DNA of 64,000 nucleotides, taken from NCBI GenBank assembly GCA_013397695.1, contig VYZI01000020.1:2851853-2915852 (forward strand). The letters run 5' to 3'. Shown one piece after another: positions 10,506-25,030 of the stretch (the stretch's first letter is position 1; each line of letters begins with the position of its first letter). The notes beneath the pieces were generated by a model that was not told the origin of the DNA, did no database searches, and saw only the letters and a list, made by a program, of their open reading frames with translations. The translations under genes and the position numbers were made by a program. Origin of the DNA: Centropus unirufus (taxonomy: Eukaryota; Chordata; Aves; Cuculiformes; Centropidae).

Positions 10506-13500
10506 CAAGTAAACACTGTCAAGATCTCATCCAGCCACGACCCGGGATGCATTTAATAACCTGAGTGGCTGCTCAGTTTTCTGCCTTGGTGTGCTCTCTG
10601 TCCAGGAACATACCCAAGCTCTTCAGACGTCCTGCTAAGAGCCAGCTTCCATCTTCCTCACAAACCACCAAAAGCCTGTCTACTTTCACAGTCCCACCGA
10701 AAAAAAACCTGGGGAGCAGCAAACCAAGAAGAATGCAGAGAAATGTTCATCCTAACATTTCAAAAGCTGCCACGGAAAGCTTTCCTTCAGCCTTCTGTCA
10801 CCTTAAAAAATGTTGACCGAACTGTGGGCAAATTGATAACAAGCAGGAAACCCCCATACTGACAAGAATCATTGAATCTTTTAAATATTTTCTACTGGCT
10901 CTTGCTGATAGCTTGCACGGGCAGGGCATTCAAAATAAAAAAAACAAAAAGCAAAGCCAGGCCAGGAGCCTGAGACATTTAACAGGCGGTCACAAACATC
11001 AGGATGAAACATCATTAGGGAATACAAGCACTACGGCCCAGCTGATCTGCGGCACGGCATTTAACCTAACACAGCTGCCCAAGGCTGACTTCGCACACCA
11101 AGCTCCGATCAGTCGGCTTACAGCATGCAATTAATACAGTATTAATAGCAATTGATTTACAAGGAACGGAAGGGAGCGAACAAACAGCAGCAGCACCATT
11201 CTGCCATGCTCACCGACAGCTGGCAGTGGGAATCCATCGGTTTACTGTTCCGGCAATGAACAGTTATTTTAGCAGCTTGCTAACCTGCCCTCACCACAGA
11301 CACACATGTGGAAAAGGCAGAATTTGGTGCTGTCCTTTCCCATAGGCTTGTTTACACCCCGAATTATTTTCCTGCCCCCCAGTTTATAAATTTCAGGTGG
11401 GTAAAAAATGACCACCTAGTGTCACATTAATTTATGCAAATTTGTTGCTCCCTTCCCAGTTTAATGTTTCTTCTTGTAATCAGTGCCCAGTCACAAAAAT
11501 ATGAAGATAAAAATGCATTCCATCAAGAATTAACTCCATGTGTGCAGACCTTTGAAGCAACCCCCACCACAGTATTTAAGGAGGCGGTCAGGGATCACAA
11601 CAGCAAATATCCAGTGCGGCTACAGCCAGCAGGAAATCATAAACCGTATCAACCCAGGGCCATGGAGAACTGCTCATCCAACAAGTTCCTGTCATGCAAA
11701 GTGTCTAGGACAGCTATCAAACAGAAGCAGCGGAAAGACACAGAGGTTAAATGAACATCCTACTGGCTGACAAGACATGCAGAGCAACAGCCTTTACTTT
11801 GATTCCCGAATCCTGCAGCTGCAGCTCTTACTTAGCGGCTTCCTGCAGCGGGCACTGAGAGGGGGTCTGCACCCTTCAGCTACCATCCCTGTCTGATCCG
11901 TTCGGATGCAGCAAGGCTGCAGCACTGTGCTTCCCAACAGCCAGGATGCCTGCTCTGGAGGGAAAGCAATGATGCTTTCTGTAAACGTGGTCCTGATCCT
12001 GCGGGCTTCCCCTGCCTGCTGGTTTGGGTGAGGATATATGGGCAAGGTAACTGGAAAAGACAGTATTATACTTATATCTGAAGGTTTCTTTCATAATGAA
12101 AGAAAACCTAGGTATGTGAGGACTTTTTTTTTTCCACTCTAAGAAACCTAGAAATACGTTAAGAGTTTCATTTTGTACGTTAAAGCCTAGGATGAGTTAA
12201 TGCAAATGCTGAAGGTCTAATATGCAGCGCTCAATGGGGGCTTTGTTTGTTTCTTAAGAAAGCACGTGACTTCAAGGTACATTGGTTGCTATTTGAAGCC
12301 ATATATTAAAAAATAAAACAAGACAAACCCTCATAAACTATGAAACTATTCTCAATAAAGAACTCTTCGGAGAAGCAAATAATTTATCTTATTTCAGAAG
12401 CCTGCTGGGTTCCCAGCACTGGCGCAGTCTGCGCTTTCCTACAGGGAGACTGGGTGTAAGAAGGGCCCAGAGACAGAAGGGCCAAGCTTTCCCACCCTGC
12501 CTACTTGGCTGGAGGATCCCACCTCCTTGTGCCAAGCTTTTCGCAGAGGCTGCATTTGATGCACAGCCATAGTTGGGGAAAACTGATATTAAAAAGACAC
12601 ACATTAAAATAATACTCTTTGTGGGTTTTTCAGAGTGGAGCAGTAGCTTGTGAAGGCGCACGACACTGCCCATCCTCTGGAAAAACAGTGGGATATCTTG
12701 CTACTGATGTCCACCATGCTTTTAGCTGCTCGAGAAAAGAGAGGAAAAGCAAGATGATTGAAAAGGAAGGAGATACATCTGTGGGCAAAGTTTGTCATTC
12801 CCAACTTCCAGCAACATGAACAAAACCACCTAGCAAAGCTCTTTGTCTCTATTAAATAGGAAGCATTTTAGTTCGCCAGTAGATTTGACACAAGTGGCAG
12901 CACCCAGACAGCTCTTATTTTTAAATAGCTTTTATGTCTCTCTGTTTTGATGGCGATGTCTTTCCAGCGGGTGGTATTTATGGGACGGTGGTTTGACGCT
13001 GAGGGCAGCTGCACATGGCAGATGCGCCACCACATCCCCCTGCAAGCACGGCCAAGTGTAACGGCCTGGTGCTGCCAAGGGGCTCCATCTAGGTCAGAGG
13101 CAACGTGTGGCACCTAAAAAATGACATCCAACATTTTCTAGTTATCCAAGGTGTTTTAAGCTAACTGCATTTGTGGTTTTACTCCACAAAAATATTAAAA
13201 AGTTACTCATCATGAAAAGCACCTGGAGCGTTTTCTGAATGCCCAGGATTTTTTATTTCATTATTAAAAATGCTTTTAAATCCCTGCTGGCAGCCCTTGG
13301 ATGACAATTATAGAACTGCTTTGCCAAGGTGCAACAGCAAATTTATTTTTTTGTCTAGATTTTTTAAATGAACTGCAGATTAACAGTCTGTGAACATGGA
13401 ACAACTGCTTTTATACTGATTCTTACATGGTGCTTCCAAGGTTCTCACACAAAAAACACTTATCCTGTGTACAACACTCACACATTAGTGATTTAAAAAA

Positions 13501-16500
13501 ATGCACCTGTTTGAAAATGCTAAAAAAAGGACCCAGTTCTAAAGATAAACTGGTGATCATTATTCTTCTAACCACCCAGTGACCAAGGTACATCCAGGTG
13601 CATTTTGCTAGCTGGTAGATACAGAAGACTGTAAAAATTAAAATCCTTTCCCCTCACTCATTTATAAATAACCAAGTGCACAGTGCACCCTGTGTGAGTG
13701 GCACAGCTGTCAAGAGCTCGTGGCAGCAAACATTCTGTATTCCAGGCAAGTTCTGTCTCAAAGCCATAGAAGTGTGAATGGATCTTATTGCTGTGTCTGT
13801 ATGGACACAGCTGAGTAAAAAGCTGCCTCACTTTTATAAGGACTTTTTATGAACATCCCTGATTTTGGCTGTTCCCAGAGCCAAAGTGAAGCAGTCAGGG
13901 ACTTAAGGACAGCTGGACTTGTCCCTGTGTGTTCCTGCAGTACTGCGCACAACAGTCTGTCCCAGGCTTGCCAGCGCTACCCCTGTAAGCCCTGTCCTCC
14001 CTCTGCAGCAGGGAGACATCCGCGCTCAGCCCTGTCAGGGCAGCAATCCTGGAGGTGCTCGGGAGCTGCTGATCACCACTCCGCTGCCTCACATCTACTG
14101 GGGCGCTGCTGCAGCCGCCAGTGGACAGCCTTGTACCAAGCATCACTCTGCCAGATTTGCTGCCGATCTAGGAGCGCGTGGCCACCTTTAGCGGCAGTGG
14201 CAAGTTACAAATGCAGTTTGAGAAAATCAATGGGGAGCAAATGCTCAGGACAAGCAGCTGCAGCAACGGAGCCTCCCACTGGAGCAACCCTCAGCCTCCC
14301 TCTGGCAGGAGCACTTGGTGCCAACGATGTATTGGACTCGGTGAATCAAATGGCTTTTAAATACAGCTGTCATGCTGTTTGAACCATGGGCTGCTTTGTT
14401 TTCCCCTCCTACGAGTCAGCACAATGACACTGTGAACCCGTGCTGATACCTGCCAACAGCCTGGCTCCTAGGCCTGCAATCACAAATCTTGACTGTCTCT
14501 CATCTTACAAGGTCTAGCATTTGCTTATGGCATCCTTTAACAACCCTTCATCCCTAAGAGAGATTACCTGGCTGGTGCGGAATTCTGCATGAGAATTAAG
14601 TAGTTATCTCCACATTAAAAGACTCCAGAGTCACTTTAAAAGAGCTCAGAGCTCAGTTAACCATATCCTAATTACGGTAAGCTACAGAGTCACAAGTAAA
14701 GATGTTTTGAAAATAATTATGTACGGAGATGTAGCAGTCACATAGTGAACGCTTCCCTCTATTACTTTCTAGGGTAAAAGTATGCCCTGTGCCACCCAAG
14801 CACAATACATTTTCTTGAAACACAGCAGGAAGAATTTTTTTATAGGCACTGATTAAAACGATGATGAACACTTGGTATTATTTATGATGACCATGCAGGG
14901 AAGCACTTATTAGCAACACTTCTGCCACACGTCCAACGCATCTGCCATCTAGAAGCCAATGGGATTGCTCAGAACATCACACTCCAAGTAGCTCGCATCT
15001 ACTTCTGACTAAAAAAATCATCACGACTGTCACTGAAGCAAAACACGGCATCCATTCCAAGCCACAGGCTAGAACTGTGATTTCTTTTCTCCTTTTTTTT
15101 TTTTGTCAGACCAGTTGGCAAACCTTGCTCTTGAAAGTGGAACCACTTGGAGACAACAAAGTAGTCCATCTGCTGTGACAGTAATTTCCCTGTCATCTTA
15201 CTTCCGTTAGAAAACACTGCTCTTCCAAACAAAAGGAAACCCAGCTTTGTTGCTGCAACCTGTCAGACAGTTCATGTAGCTGCTCTAACTGAAGACACGT
15301 TACACTCCTCACCCTCAAACTATCGCTTACTGAAACCTGGAAGTTCATGAAAGTCAGAATTTTCCATCGAGTTTCCAGCTGCCTTTGTTTCATTTTGTTT
15401 TACAAAAATATATCTGAGCAGACATGGGAAAGAAGAGGTCCTCGCTGTATGGGCAAAGTTGTAGTGCCGATAGGCTTTGCTACCCTGAAGGAGAGAGGCT
15501 GGGAGGCTTGTGGCCACTCTCTGCCAGAGCCCTGCCTGGCAAATGCCAAACGACAAACGCCGCTATTGGGAATCCCAGAAAGGTTCACCCACAGGCAAAA
15601 ATGGGTCTTTGACAGAGGCAGTGAGGACCAAACCAGATGGAATACCTCAGAACCCAACAAGGAACTGTCTGTCAGAGAGAGACAGGCAATGGATTTGCTT
15701 CAAATGGCATCACCCTGATCCATGCTAATGGCAATGGCATGCTGCAAGCCATCTGAATCAAAGTCCCTAGATTTACAGGACTGAAAACCCACTACCTCAT
15801 GATCCCAGGTTTTCCGTAACTTGTATAGTTCAGAGCTAGCACTGCAGCAAGATGTAGTGGCATTACAAATGCCACTATCACTGGACACTATCATCACAAG
15901 AGCATCTTAACTTACTGGCAGATTTGGACTATCTGACTTCCAAATTCTGCTCTGCTCCTGAAGGATGGTAAGTCATTTAATAAACTGTAGTCATAAGCCA
16001 GCAGCATTGAGAGGATCCCAGTTAGAACAGAAATCCCATTATGGTAAACTTTCTCAGGTCAGTATCTGAGATACTAGATATTGAAACTTAGGGCAAAGGC
16101 TGCTGCATCTTAAGACCTTGAGCAGCAACAGTATAATTCTAAGAATGTCACTTGTGAAAATATCTAGGAATCGAGATTTTTCATACTAGGAAAGTCTGAA
16201 AGGAAATCATAACTCCATGTGTTGACCAGCTATTAAGAGAATTAACCCAGACCTTGGAAGGAATGGAATTGATGCTCTGATTGATCTGACTGGAGCCTAA
16301 TGGTCTGCCATGACTTGGAAGTCTTTGGTGGCCACACATCTAAGCTTAAGATGTACTTGAAATACTTATTTTGGATCAGAAGGATCTCTCCCTAGAGCTC
16401 AATATTTTCCTTCCCGCTTTTGTTTTTCTTAAACTGGATGTTGTTTGATGGCAACATCAGCTTTCTCTTAGCATACAAACTGTAATAAACGCACCTGACA

Positions 16501-16950
16501 TTCTCAATGTTACTACTCCGTATCCAGACACCAAGGTAACAAAAGCCATCAAGAAAATGATCGAGCGGGATGAAGTATTAGGTGTTTGCGTTCAGAAAAT
16601 TACACTTTGACGCTAAGCCCGATATTCTGACTCAACTGATTTGATTCTTGGGTCTATTTCAACCAGTTAGTCTTGTTTTCATGGGCTGATGGCAACAAGT
16701 TCTTGTATTTCTTTAAATAGGCTAGATTTTTAATGCTGTTGCAGCTAGAGTTGAGGCAGCTACACCCTGTGCTAGTTTACTCCTGCTGAGGAGCTAATAT
16801 TATCTTTTTCTATTGGGAAGTAACCAATGGAGTCTAGCTGAAATCTAGAGTGCACTTTAATTAAATACAACCATATTAGAGCTCAATTTCATACCACTGT
16901 TGTGCCAAGAACAGTTCACAAAAAGAAGATGACACTGAATAGATGGTAGG
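10506..16950. other. Intergenic DNA, no gene recognised
   Basis: No gene or repeat that I can name. The GC-rich patch around 13850-14380 carries overlapping open frames on both strands (longest 177 codons, plus strand). They lack any family resemblance and are most likely by-products of base composition. Confidence 0.6.
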
Positions 16951-19900
16951 CGTTACATCTTGCAGGTTTATTTCTGAAAAACAAAACAAAATAGAACTTT
17001 GCAGCAGATACAGGAATGTTGAATTTTGTTTGTTACAAAGTGCTAGTGTCCTACTGAAGAAATGACAGCTTCACAAGCTGGTATATAGCGTGGTGGTTAC
17101 CGTATGCTAAAATATACTTTGTGTCTCAATGTTGTCACGTTGTAGGTAAAAAAAAAAAAAAGAAAAAAGTCTGTTTGACAGCAAGGTTGGCTGCATGTTA
17201 TAAAACCCTGTGACGAACAATGAAAAGGACCCCAACAACGGTACTGAGGGGAGAACGTTGGAGCACCCAGCAGAAGCATGGTGCTTGAGAAGGATGATGC
17301 CTTTCTGCCCCATTTATTTCCACAAGTATTAGTGGCAATGCATCTTGCCTGACAGTCAAGAGTGTCAGTGTAATGCCACGCAGCCGCAAGCAGTGTGAGA
17401 GCTGGCTAACAACCCAGATCTACATGCACCGAGAGTGAAGCAGCAGGTATTTTGTTGGAGGAACAAAATGAGAGCAGATGAGAAAAGATGGGAGTCTGGG
17501 GAATGATGACTGTTTTAAGGTAATTTGATAATTCAAAAAAAACCCCCCAAACCAACAGTGACTCCAGTGTCCCTGACTGGGCCTCCTACACTTTGTATTT
17601 CTTAAGATTTTTTCTCACTTTTTTTGCTCACTGAAACAGCTTTCCTCCCCCTTCCCAAAGTATGACCTTTAAATGGCCTTTAATGATTAAGGTTTTCCAT
17701 TCCTGGTGTTTCTTTGCAGACATACTGACGCATACCCAGCAAAGGCAGTGCAAGATTGTGTACATTTCTTCTTCCCTGAGTAAATGGCACATAGTGAAAA
17801 AAAAACCCCAAATCCTAAACGCTTCCCTTCTGCTACTTTTGACTCAGAGACAGAAGTTCTGCTCCCATGCGAACAACTGGCGTCTACTGATTTCATGAAG
17901 TTTGTACTTGGGTCTTCCGTGATCAGAAAAATATAATGCAAGCAAGGAGGCTTCTGGCATCCAAGAACAGCAAAAGACAAGACCCACAACAATCTGATTT
18001 TCGAGCTTCAAGATGGGTAAAATAAATGGGCAGAACAGAGTCCTGGTTTAAGTTTCCAAAGTAGTGGGGACCTTTAAGATGAAACATTGATGACATTTGT
18101 TACTTATTTCTAAAAGAGAAACCATTTCTGAGTAAGTTCTCCTAATGTCCAAAGACCAAAAATATAGCAAGTGCTTCTTCACGAGATGATTCCTCTTGTA
18201 CTTCTGTGAACTATGAATGGGTTTCCCAACTGTGCAAGGAAAACAAAATCCAGAAACACAAAGCGGATACCTGGAAAGTTCTGGAGAAGAGCCAAACTCT
18301 TCTCCCACAGCCTGACTGCACTGAGTCCTGAAGCTCTGTCCCATCATCTCCAGCCTTACGCCGACATAAATGGGCAGTTGCATGGATCTGTGGATCTTTC
18401 CAACAATGCCAGCAGTGCTGAATCAGGCTCAGCAGTTTTTAAAAATAAAATGGCAGCTCCCATTATAGACACGTATAAGCAAGAACAAATGGGAAGAAAT
18501 TCTTTGCAAAATATGTGACATCTTTACAGTCACTGTGTGGAAGCAGAATGGATGATCTGACAAGAAACTACAGCTTACAGTTCCGAGGATTCATCTCTGG
18601 GTTTTGGCATCTTCCATTTTCAGGTGGAAAATGAGCTTGATTCTTTTTAAGTATAAAAAAAGCCAACAAATTCATACTGTAGCTAAAAACAAATTCTGCA
18701 AATAGTGCTAACTCAGGCATCTGTTAAACAATCATTTGACAGTAAAGCAGGTGAAGTATCAAAGAAGTTCTGTTTGAATAGCATTTATTTGCAGTCATTA
18801 GGTTTAAAAGGGAAACTGTTTACAGGCACACACTAGATAACCAAAATAGAGCGAACATAAAGAAATCTATTTGAAGGTCCTTTTCAAATACTTCAAATAT
18901 TTTATTAAATATTTTATTCAGTTCCATTATCACAATTTAATGTACTTTAGCATGTTATACACATGGCTTAACATGTGCACTTAAAAATATCAAATTAGAG
19001 GTTTTTCAAGAAAGTATGACATTCTATAAATGTGCTATTGACTTTTAACTACACACATCCAAGAAGGCAGTAGCTCTGTTATACCACTGATGGAGATGAA
19101 CTCTTGTAAGGCATGTTTACACCAAGACTTGGAGAGAATAAAGCCAAATACAGGGTCAAAATTCAGTGGAATTATGTGTGAGAATGGAAGTTGAAAGACT
19201 GGGCCCTAGGAAGAAAGTTCATAGCAAGTCAGTTGTGTTAAAACTGTCAACAGATACTGGTTATTAAAAGCAAGCACTGCAGGGAAAGATGGTTTTCATA
19301 GCATCCGGGTCAGCAGGATCTGTAGATTTTTTTTCAGCTGTGATTTTTGAAAATCACACCTTATGGTGTAATGCGAAGGAAAGAGATTGAAATCTAGCAA
19401 GAAAGTTGAAAAACTTTCATGTGAGAAACCTCCTGCTGTCCTATGACCTCACACGGGAATACTTCTGTACAGAGAACACATTGCAAGTCGCGGCCCTCCG
19501 ATATGTGCGGGTGTGTGCATGCATACGTATACATACACGCCGATGCGTGCATATGTGTACCTCTCTTGCTTTTGCCACCTTCAAAACCCCAACTGCTGAC
19601 TAAAGTGTAGCAGTGTATGGGAGAAAACAAGGTCTCAGTTGCAGGGCTGAAAAGAGTGGATTAGACCATTACATTCGAAAGCCTGGTTAGTTACCCTGTA
19701 CAGGGGTGTTTTTTTCCAGTAGAATACAGCGTGGGTCTGCTGCTTTGTGGGAACAGGCAAGACCCAGAAACTACAACATAATTCTTTGGAAGAACTCAAT
19801 AAATCTGAAGCTATTTGCAGTCATTGTTAGAATTCCATCTCAACGAAGGCCCTAGGTCACAATGACGTGCCTCCCCCAGGAACATCACACAAACCCGAGC

Positions 19901-20174
19901 TCAGATCCAAGAGCGTAGTGGTCCATAACTGGGGCTCCTGCACTGCCACAGCGCAAACAACAATGCTGCCCCATAAGTAAGGATGGTTTTCAGCGTAAGC
20001 TTAGGTGTGTCGCTGAGTGGAGATTTCATGTCAAGTCTTCCTAGGTTTCTGCCTTAGAAGAATTAGTGGGGGGAACAAAAAAATATACATCCATCTCGCA
20101 AGCTTTGTCAAAGCCGTCGCTTCAGTAGAAAATACTGAGAATATAAATGACTATAATAGGACTTAGGTGAGGGC
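16951..20174. other. DNA downstream of BBX; possible distal 3'UTR
   Basis: This is AT-rich sequence without a recognised gene. Minus-strand AATAAA hexamers lie at 18784-18789, at two places near 18897-18920, in 17313-17320 and near 16968-16973. Any of these could be a more distal BBX polyadenylation site, but nothing in the sequence decides between them. A poly-A tract lies at about 17148-17170, and an alternating purine-pyrimidine tract at 19500-19560. Confidence 0.35.
19500..19560. repeat. Alternating purine-pyrimidine tract
   Basis: The tract mixes TG, TA and CG dinucleotides in near-perfect purine/pyrimidine alternation, including TGCATGCATACGTATACATACAC. Such DNA can adopt Z-form or cruciform structures. 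It is probably a degenerate microsatellite. Confidence 0.7.
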
Positions 20175-20990
20175 ACTAACCTCGCTGTGCCTTTTTATTG
20201 GGGAATTGAGGGGAGGAGGGCAAGTAGCTGTCACAGACTAAATGCACTCATTCACGGCACTCCGTGTTCTGAAATGCCTCAGCATCCTGGCAGCTGCGGG
20301 TGATCGTTCCACAATATGTACAAGGTAGAAGAATGCCACAAATATTACAAAACATGGAAAAGATACCTAAGAGCTCTACAATCTATCAAACAAGCACGGC
20401 AAACAAACGGCACCTAATGGATAACGTATGGTATACGACACACGAGTTGCACAGTTATGTTTTCTTGCAAAATCAGGATTGCAAATGTAAACGGCAGAGT
20501 AAGTCTCAAGAGCAGCATTTGGCTTACTGCATCACCTCTGGCAATATCTGAAGTCTCTCAGCCCATGAGCACTGCATTTTCTGCTGTTACAGAAACCGAT
20601 CCCACTGAACCAACCAGAGCTAGCGGGCCCATGTCCTGCCACCCACGTGGCTATGGCAGAAGTTAAACAAAAATGCTCCAGCAACATAGTTTGGCTACCA
20701 CTGGATATTCAGCCTTTACGTTGTCTGCACTATATAAACATTGCTCTTGGAAAGTAAAGCACATGGTGATATACAAATGGTATCAATGGCTGAAAGGAAT
20801 AAATGATCACGCCTGAAAGCAAATGGAAGTTAACAAAAGTAGTCTTTTAGGAGAGGTAGCCATATATTAGACTCAGCATTCAAAAAAAGGGAGTGCACTC
20901 GAGGGGTCAACACACATTATAATCTCTTGCAGACCCATCACGTTATTCTTTTTCCTGCTATTTTTTTTTTTTTCCAGAATGTGCACACCC

Positions 20991-21048
20991 TGGTGCACAC
21001 ACGCACACTCGCGCGCACACACACACACATACATATATATATACACAT
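20991..21048. repeat. CA/CG/TA microsatellite
   Basis: The tract passes from GCACAC and CGCGCG units into (CA)n and then (TA)n, keeping strict purine-pyrimidine alternation for most of its length. It is likely polymorphic in length and Z-DNA-prone. A poly-T run lies just before it, at about 20961-20973. Confidence 0.9.
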
Positions 21049-21664
21049 CTGTCTTTTTTCCTAATTCCCCTGGGTTGCCGTAACTTTGCCATACTGAGAA
21101 CAAAAGCCAGCCTTCCTTTCATTCTCTCTTAGCTGTCCCACGTCTACAGCTGTTGCCTTCAGTCTGTTCAGTACCTGAAGAGTAGCTAAACAGGCAGTGG
21201 AAATTCAAACCACTTCAATTTAATATCTTATTCCAAAAGATTCCATCCAAACTATAAGGCACTCCCTCATTCTGATGTCAGTTACAACTCTCTTGGGTTC
21301 CTACTTGATACAAACTGTAGAGCGCTCTTCAGCCTTGTGCTACAAAGGCAGTTGTCACTCAAATAATAAAGACCAAAGCTGGAATTTAAACACCACAAGT
21401 TCACACACTTTAACCGCTCCCTTGATCCTGTGCCCCTTTCCGACAACGCTTATCACTTTAATTTCAAAAGTTCATGCACCAATACTATAAAATAGAAACC
21501 CAAACTACCAAGAAGTCTCTTGCTCATGACTTTGGGATATTGTATTAGTATAAAAGAGCATTCAGTCATCTTAAATAAATATATTCTATTTCTGAAATCA
21601 CAGCACATTCAGGGGGTAGTTACTGCCATTAGCAGAGCATTAAGTAATCTCCATGGATGTTTTG

Positions 21665-21699
21665 AGAATCATAGACCTTTAAGATCATCGAGTTTTGAC
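21665..21699 (-). mobile_element. CR1 LINE 3'-end scrap, reverse orientation
   Basis: The sequence has GAATCATAG followed by ACCTTTAAGATCATCGAG, which is the reverse complement of the usual CR1 3' end. A short internal segment between the two blocks is missing. Only about 35 bp is recognisable. Confidence 0.6.
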
Positions 21700-24600
21700 T
21701 CATTTGGTCTAATATCTGGAAAATAACCTACTGCGGGGACAAGAATCTGCATCTCAAATGTTCTGCAGAACATTTTTCACATATTTGTATACAGTACAAG
21801 AACAATTAAGAAGACATTACAGTAATTTTCTCCCAGCTGCTTAGATCTGTAGCTTCGGCTATGACAACGTGTTTTGTATACCTCAAAACTACATATGAAA
21901 TATCAAAGATCACTAAATAAATAAAAGCCAAGGAAAACTGGGACAGTACTGCATTTTACACTTGAGGCAAGATTCCCCCCTCCCGTGGATAAGTCACAGA
22001 GGACGACTACGGTAAATGCTTTGCTTTTTTTTTTTTTTTTAACGAAAGATTTATACACAGGTTCAGATCCAGAAAATAATGTGAAATGCATAAATATCGA
22101 TAGCTTTAGCTAAGTTAAAATGGGTTCAGTAAAGTATGATACAACATATTCAGAATAAACAAAGCAGAAAAGCATCATATTTTGGTTTGCTTGAGATATA
22201 CATAAGGTGCAACAATTTCTTCTCTAGAGGCATTTGTGGACAATGTGTTAATGGGTAACAGTGTTCGCTGGTATACTGAAGTACACACAATAGCAATAAG
22301 ATTTTCCAAAATGAATGCAGCTGAAATTAATAAAAAATGAAAACAAAACAAACAAGGAAAAAAAACCCAACCCCAATACAGTAAGATATTGGTCTGAAAT
22401 TTTTGTTGTGCTAACAGACTTCGTTACCTGAAAATACTGATACCCCTTCTAGTAGATTCAGGGAAAATTCTAGCTACTGAAATCAAGACATCACTCAGAG
22501 AACCAACAAAGGCAAATGCCTAGTGAACTATAAAGCTTTGCAGGATTTCTGCTACTCTCAGTGCCTAATCGCTTAAAAATTAAGCATATCTACAAAAAGG
22601 TTTATAAGTATCTGAAAACAGTCATATCCAGTAAACTGACCCAACCCTACCCCCTCTCTAAGGGAAAGTCAAGGAAAAGCAGATCAAGTAAGATATTAAT
22701 TCATATAGAAAAAAGTAATTTTCTGTTTCTTTTAAAAAAGGTACCATTAATATACAGAAATATCTTCAGGAACAATATTGAAATTTAAAGCGAGGAAGGA
22801 TGGGGTGCTTTGACAAAAATATATCTACTCTAAAGGTTTCTAGAGAAATAAGTTAGTACCATTGTCAACGTGAACGGCCTGCACTGTAACATATTTGGAT
22901 TTCAGCTAATTATAAAGTGGTCCAAAACTCCCAACAGCCACCTTGCTGTGACCCAACAGTTTTAAGTTTTTCCTGTCTTGTTAAAATAACTTATAAAACT
23001 TTAATAAAATCTTATTAAAAATACAGCCATAGACTGCAATGGCATTCTCGGGGCTCTTAGTCACATATTCACCTGAATTTTTAAAAAGCCTTTTCATTCA
23101 CTCATTGGCTCGCAAATTTTGTTGTTCTGTTGTTGTTCCCTTCTTCCAACACATGCATCCTCGATGGTGCTGTTTCAGTGACACTTCCCCAGCTACCTGC
23201 CTTTTGTCACACCTTTCATCCTTCGTTACAATTTGCGTGGTGTGTTGTATATTGTTTCCCGACACTGAACCAAGGACTTTCACTTAGCTACAACAATGAA
23301 AGGCTAAACCTAGCAAGCATTAATAGTTACTGTCCATATGGCTATTACATCAAATTAGTTACAAAATAACCCCAAAACACATTATCAATTCAGTCAAGTA
23401 TAAATAAGAATGCCTGATAGAATGATGTAAACTCGCGTCATTTAAAGACTTAATTCAAACTCAATCTAATACTATCAAAAGTTCAGCCGGTATGACGAAG
23501 ACTAATAGAAAATTATTGCTGGAGTCCAATTTGGTAAATTGTTGTGCTACAATGCAAAAAGTAGGGAAACATCTTGTGCTATAGAAGAAGTACCCTGTTG
23601 AATTTGTAGCTTTAGATCAATTACTCGTGATAGTTTTGCATCTGTTGGTAGGAATTCAATGCTTGGTTATACCATAGTGTAAGTCAAGATAGCAAAGATT
23701 AACAGGCCAAGTGATACAATTGGCCTGCTTCTGGGATGCATTTATGAGAGCAAACCACGAAAACTTAACATAAGCAAAGACAGAAACTGGCAGATGGATC
23801 TATTTGGTAGTCTGGATTCAGTCAAACGTTACTCTTCGGTTGTAGTTTATCTGTATACAACTTGCCACTTTACCAGCACAAACTGTAATCGGCCCTTTAT
23901 GCAAACGCTGAAGCTGATTTGGACTGTGCATAGTAACTACAACAATTTCAGTGTCTGTAAAATGTAAAAGGTATGCGTATCGGTGTACATGTATATCGAA
24001 AATTCATGGTTTCAGGTTTTCTCAGACGGTGAAATAATACTAAGGTCACTTTTGAAAAAATGCATTTGCAGTACTTTTTGTTTACAGGAAAGTTTCAGCA
24101 AATCGCTCAGATATTTATGCAAAAATAAAGGAACCCTCCAAGGCATGAAAGACAAGTCAATTATCTGCAGTATTTTCTCTTCCGTACACCACTCCTTTCT
24201 CTAATGCACATCATCCTGGTTATTCAAAGCTAAATTAAAAAGAAACAAATCCAAACATAGCCTGTCAGAATTCTTCCCAGTAAACTCTACCACTCCGGTG
24301 GCAAATATAAAAGTGCAGAACATCTGGACCACATGGCTGCCCAAACATCGCTAACAATGGTACATCTGTCCAGGCTGCCTTGAGTTCTCTGGAACAGGTT
24401 TTAAATTCATTCTACAATATAAACGTAGGCATAACCTATTAATATAAACCATCTTAGAACTTAAATCTTCATGTACAAAAATGACTAAGAATATCTAATA
24501 ATAACTAGTGCAGTGCGTCAGTGTTTTTGTTGTTGTTTTTTTCTGTCATTTTCATTTAGAATAACTAGGTATTGTATGAAACTAGTTGCCATACTCTCTG

Positions 24601-24942
24601 GTTGGTAAAAGAGATGCTGTGTGAGCTAACAGTAAAGGCAGCCTTTTTCACACCAACCACCTATTTACTGTTTGAAAGCCTTCAATAGAAAGCAAGCTCT
24701 GGGATCATTCCATTTCTGTTCATTAATAGACAATTAACATCACCCTCCTACATACTGGGTTCCGATTTGAAGACCTGGCCCAAGTTGCTAATGTCTGGCT
24801 TCCAGTGAATTCTGGGCCACTCAGAACAATAAGCACTTGCTTGCAGTCTATAGTTTCCATCACATGGACTGACTAGCTTCCCTTGGTAAAGACAAGGCTA
24901 GGATATTAGGTAAAGCACAATGTTTTACAATAAAGTAGAGCT

Positions 24943-25030
24943 TCACTGGTCAGCGCAGGAAATAAGCACTGGAGCCTGAGACATTTCATTTGGCTGTCCG
25001 TCATGTGGGAGAGGTGTGGCCCTCTGACTT
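24943..25030 (-). CDS. BBX: BBX terminal coding exon (C-terminus and stop)
   Basis: The exon follows the acceptor TTTTGCAG at 25031-25038 and enters in phase 2, joining AG from the previous exon to A (an arginine codon). It encodes the last 29 codons plus TGA and ends in the very conserved C-terminus PVLISCADQ. This exact ending, together with HDGQP and EMSQAP before it, matches my recollection of mammalian BBX closely and fixes the end of the gene. The 3'UTR continues to lower coordinates. No frameshift or early stop is seen. Confidence 0.95.

Larger units (their letters stand above)
20175..24942 (-). other. BBX: BBX 3' untranslated region (end provisional)
   Basis: The BBX stop codon is at 24943-24945, so transcript sequence continues leftwards on the minus strand. 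Walking from the stop I find no minus-strand AATAAA until 20193-20198, and only the variant ATTAAA near 23000-23005 and a few others. A 3'UTR of about 4.7 kb ending just past 20193 is therefore one reasonable reading; a shorter one ending past 23000 or a longer one reaching 18784 or 16968 is also possible. The segment is AT-rich and free of convincing open frames. It contains the CR1 scrap at 21665-21699 and the CA/TA microsatellite at 20991-21048. Confidence 0.4.

Noticed and set aside
13849..14382. 177-codon plus-strand open frame rich in Cys and Ser
   Set aside because: It overlaps other frames, has no domain or signal that I recognise, and its composition fits GC-rich noncoding DNA.
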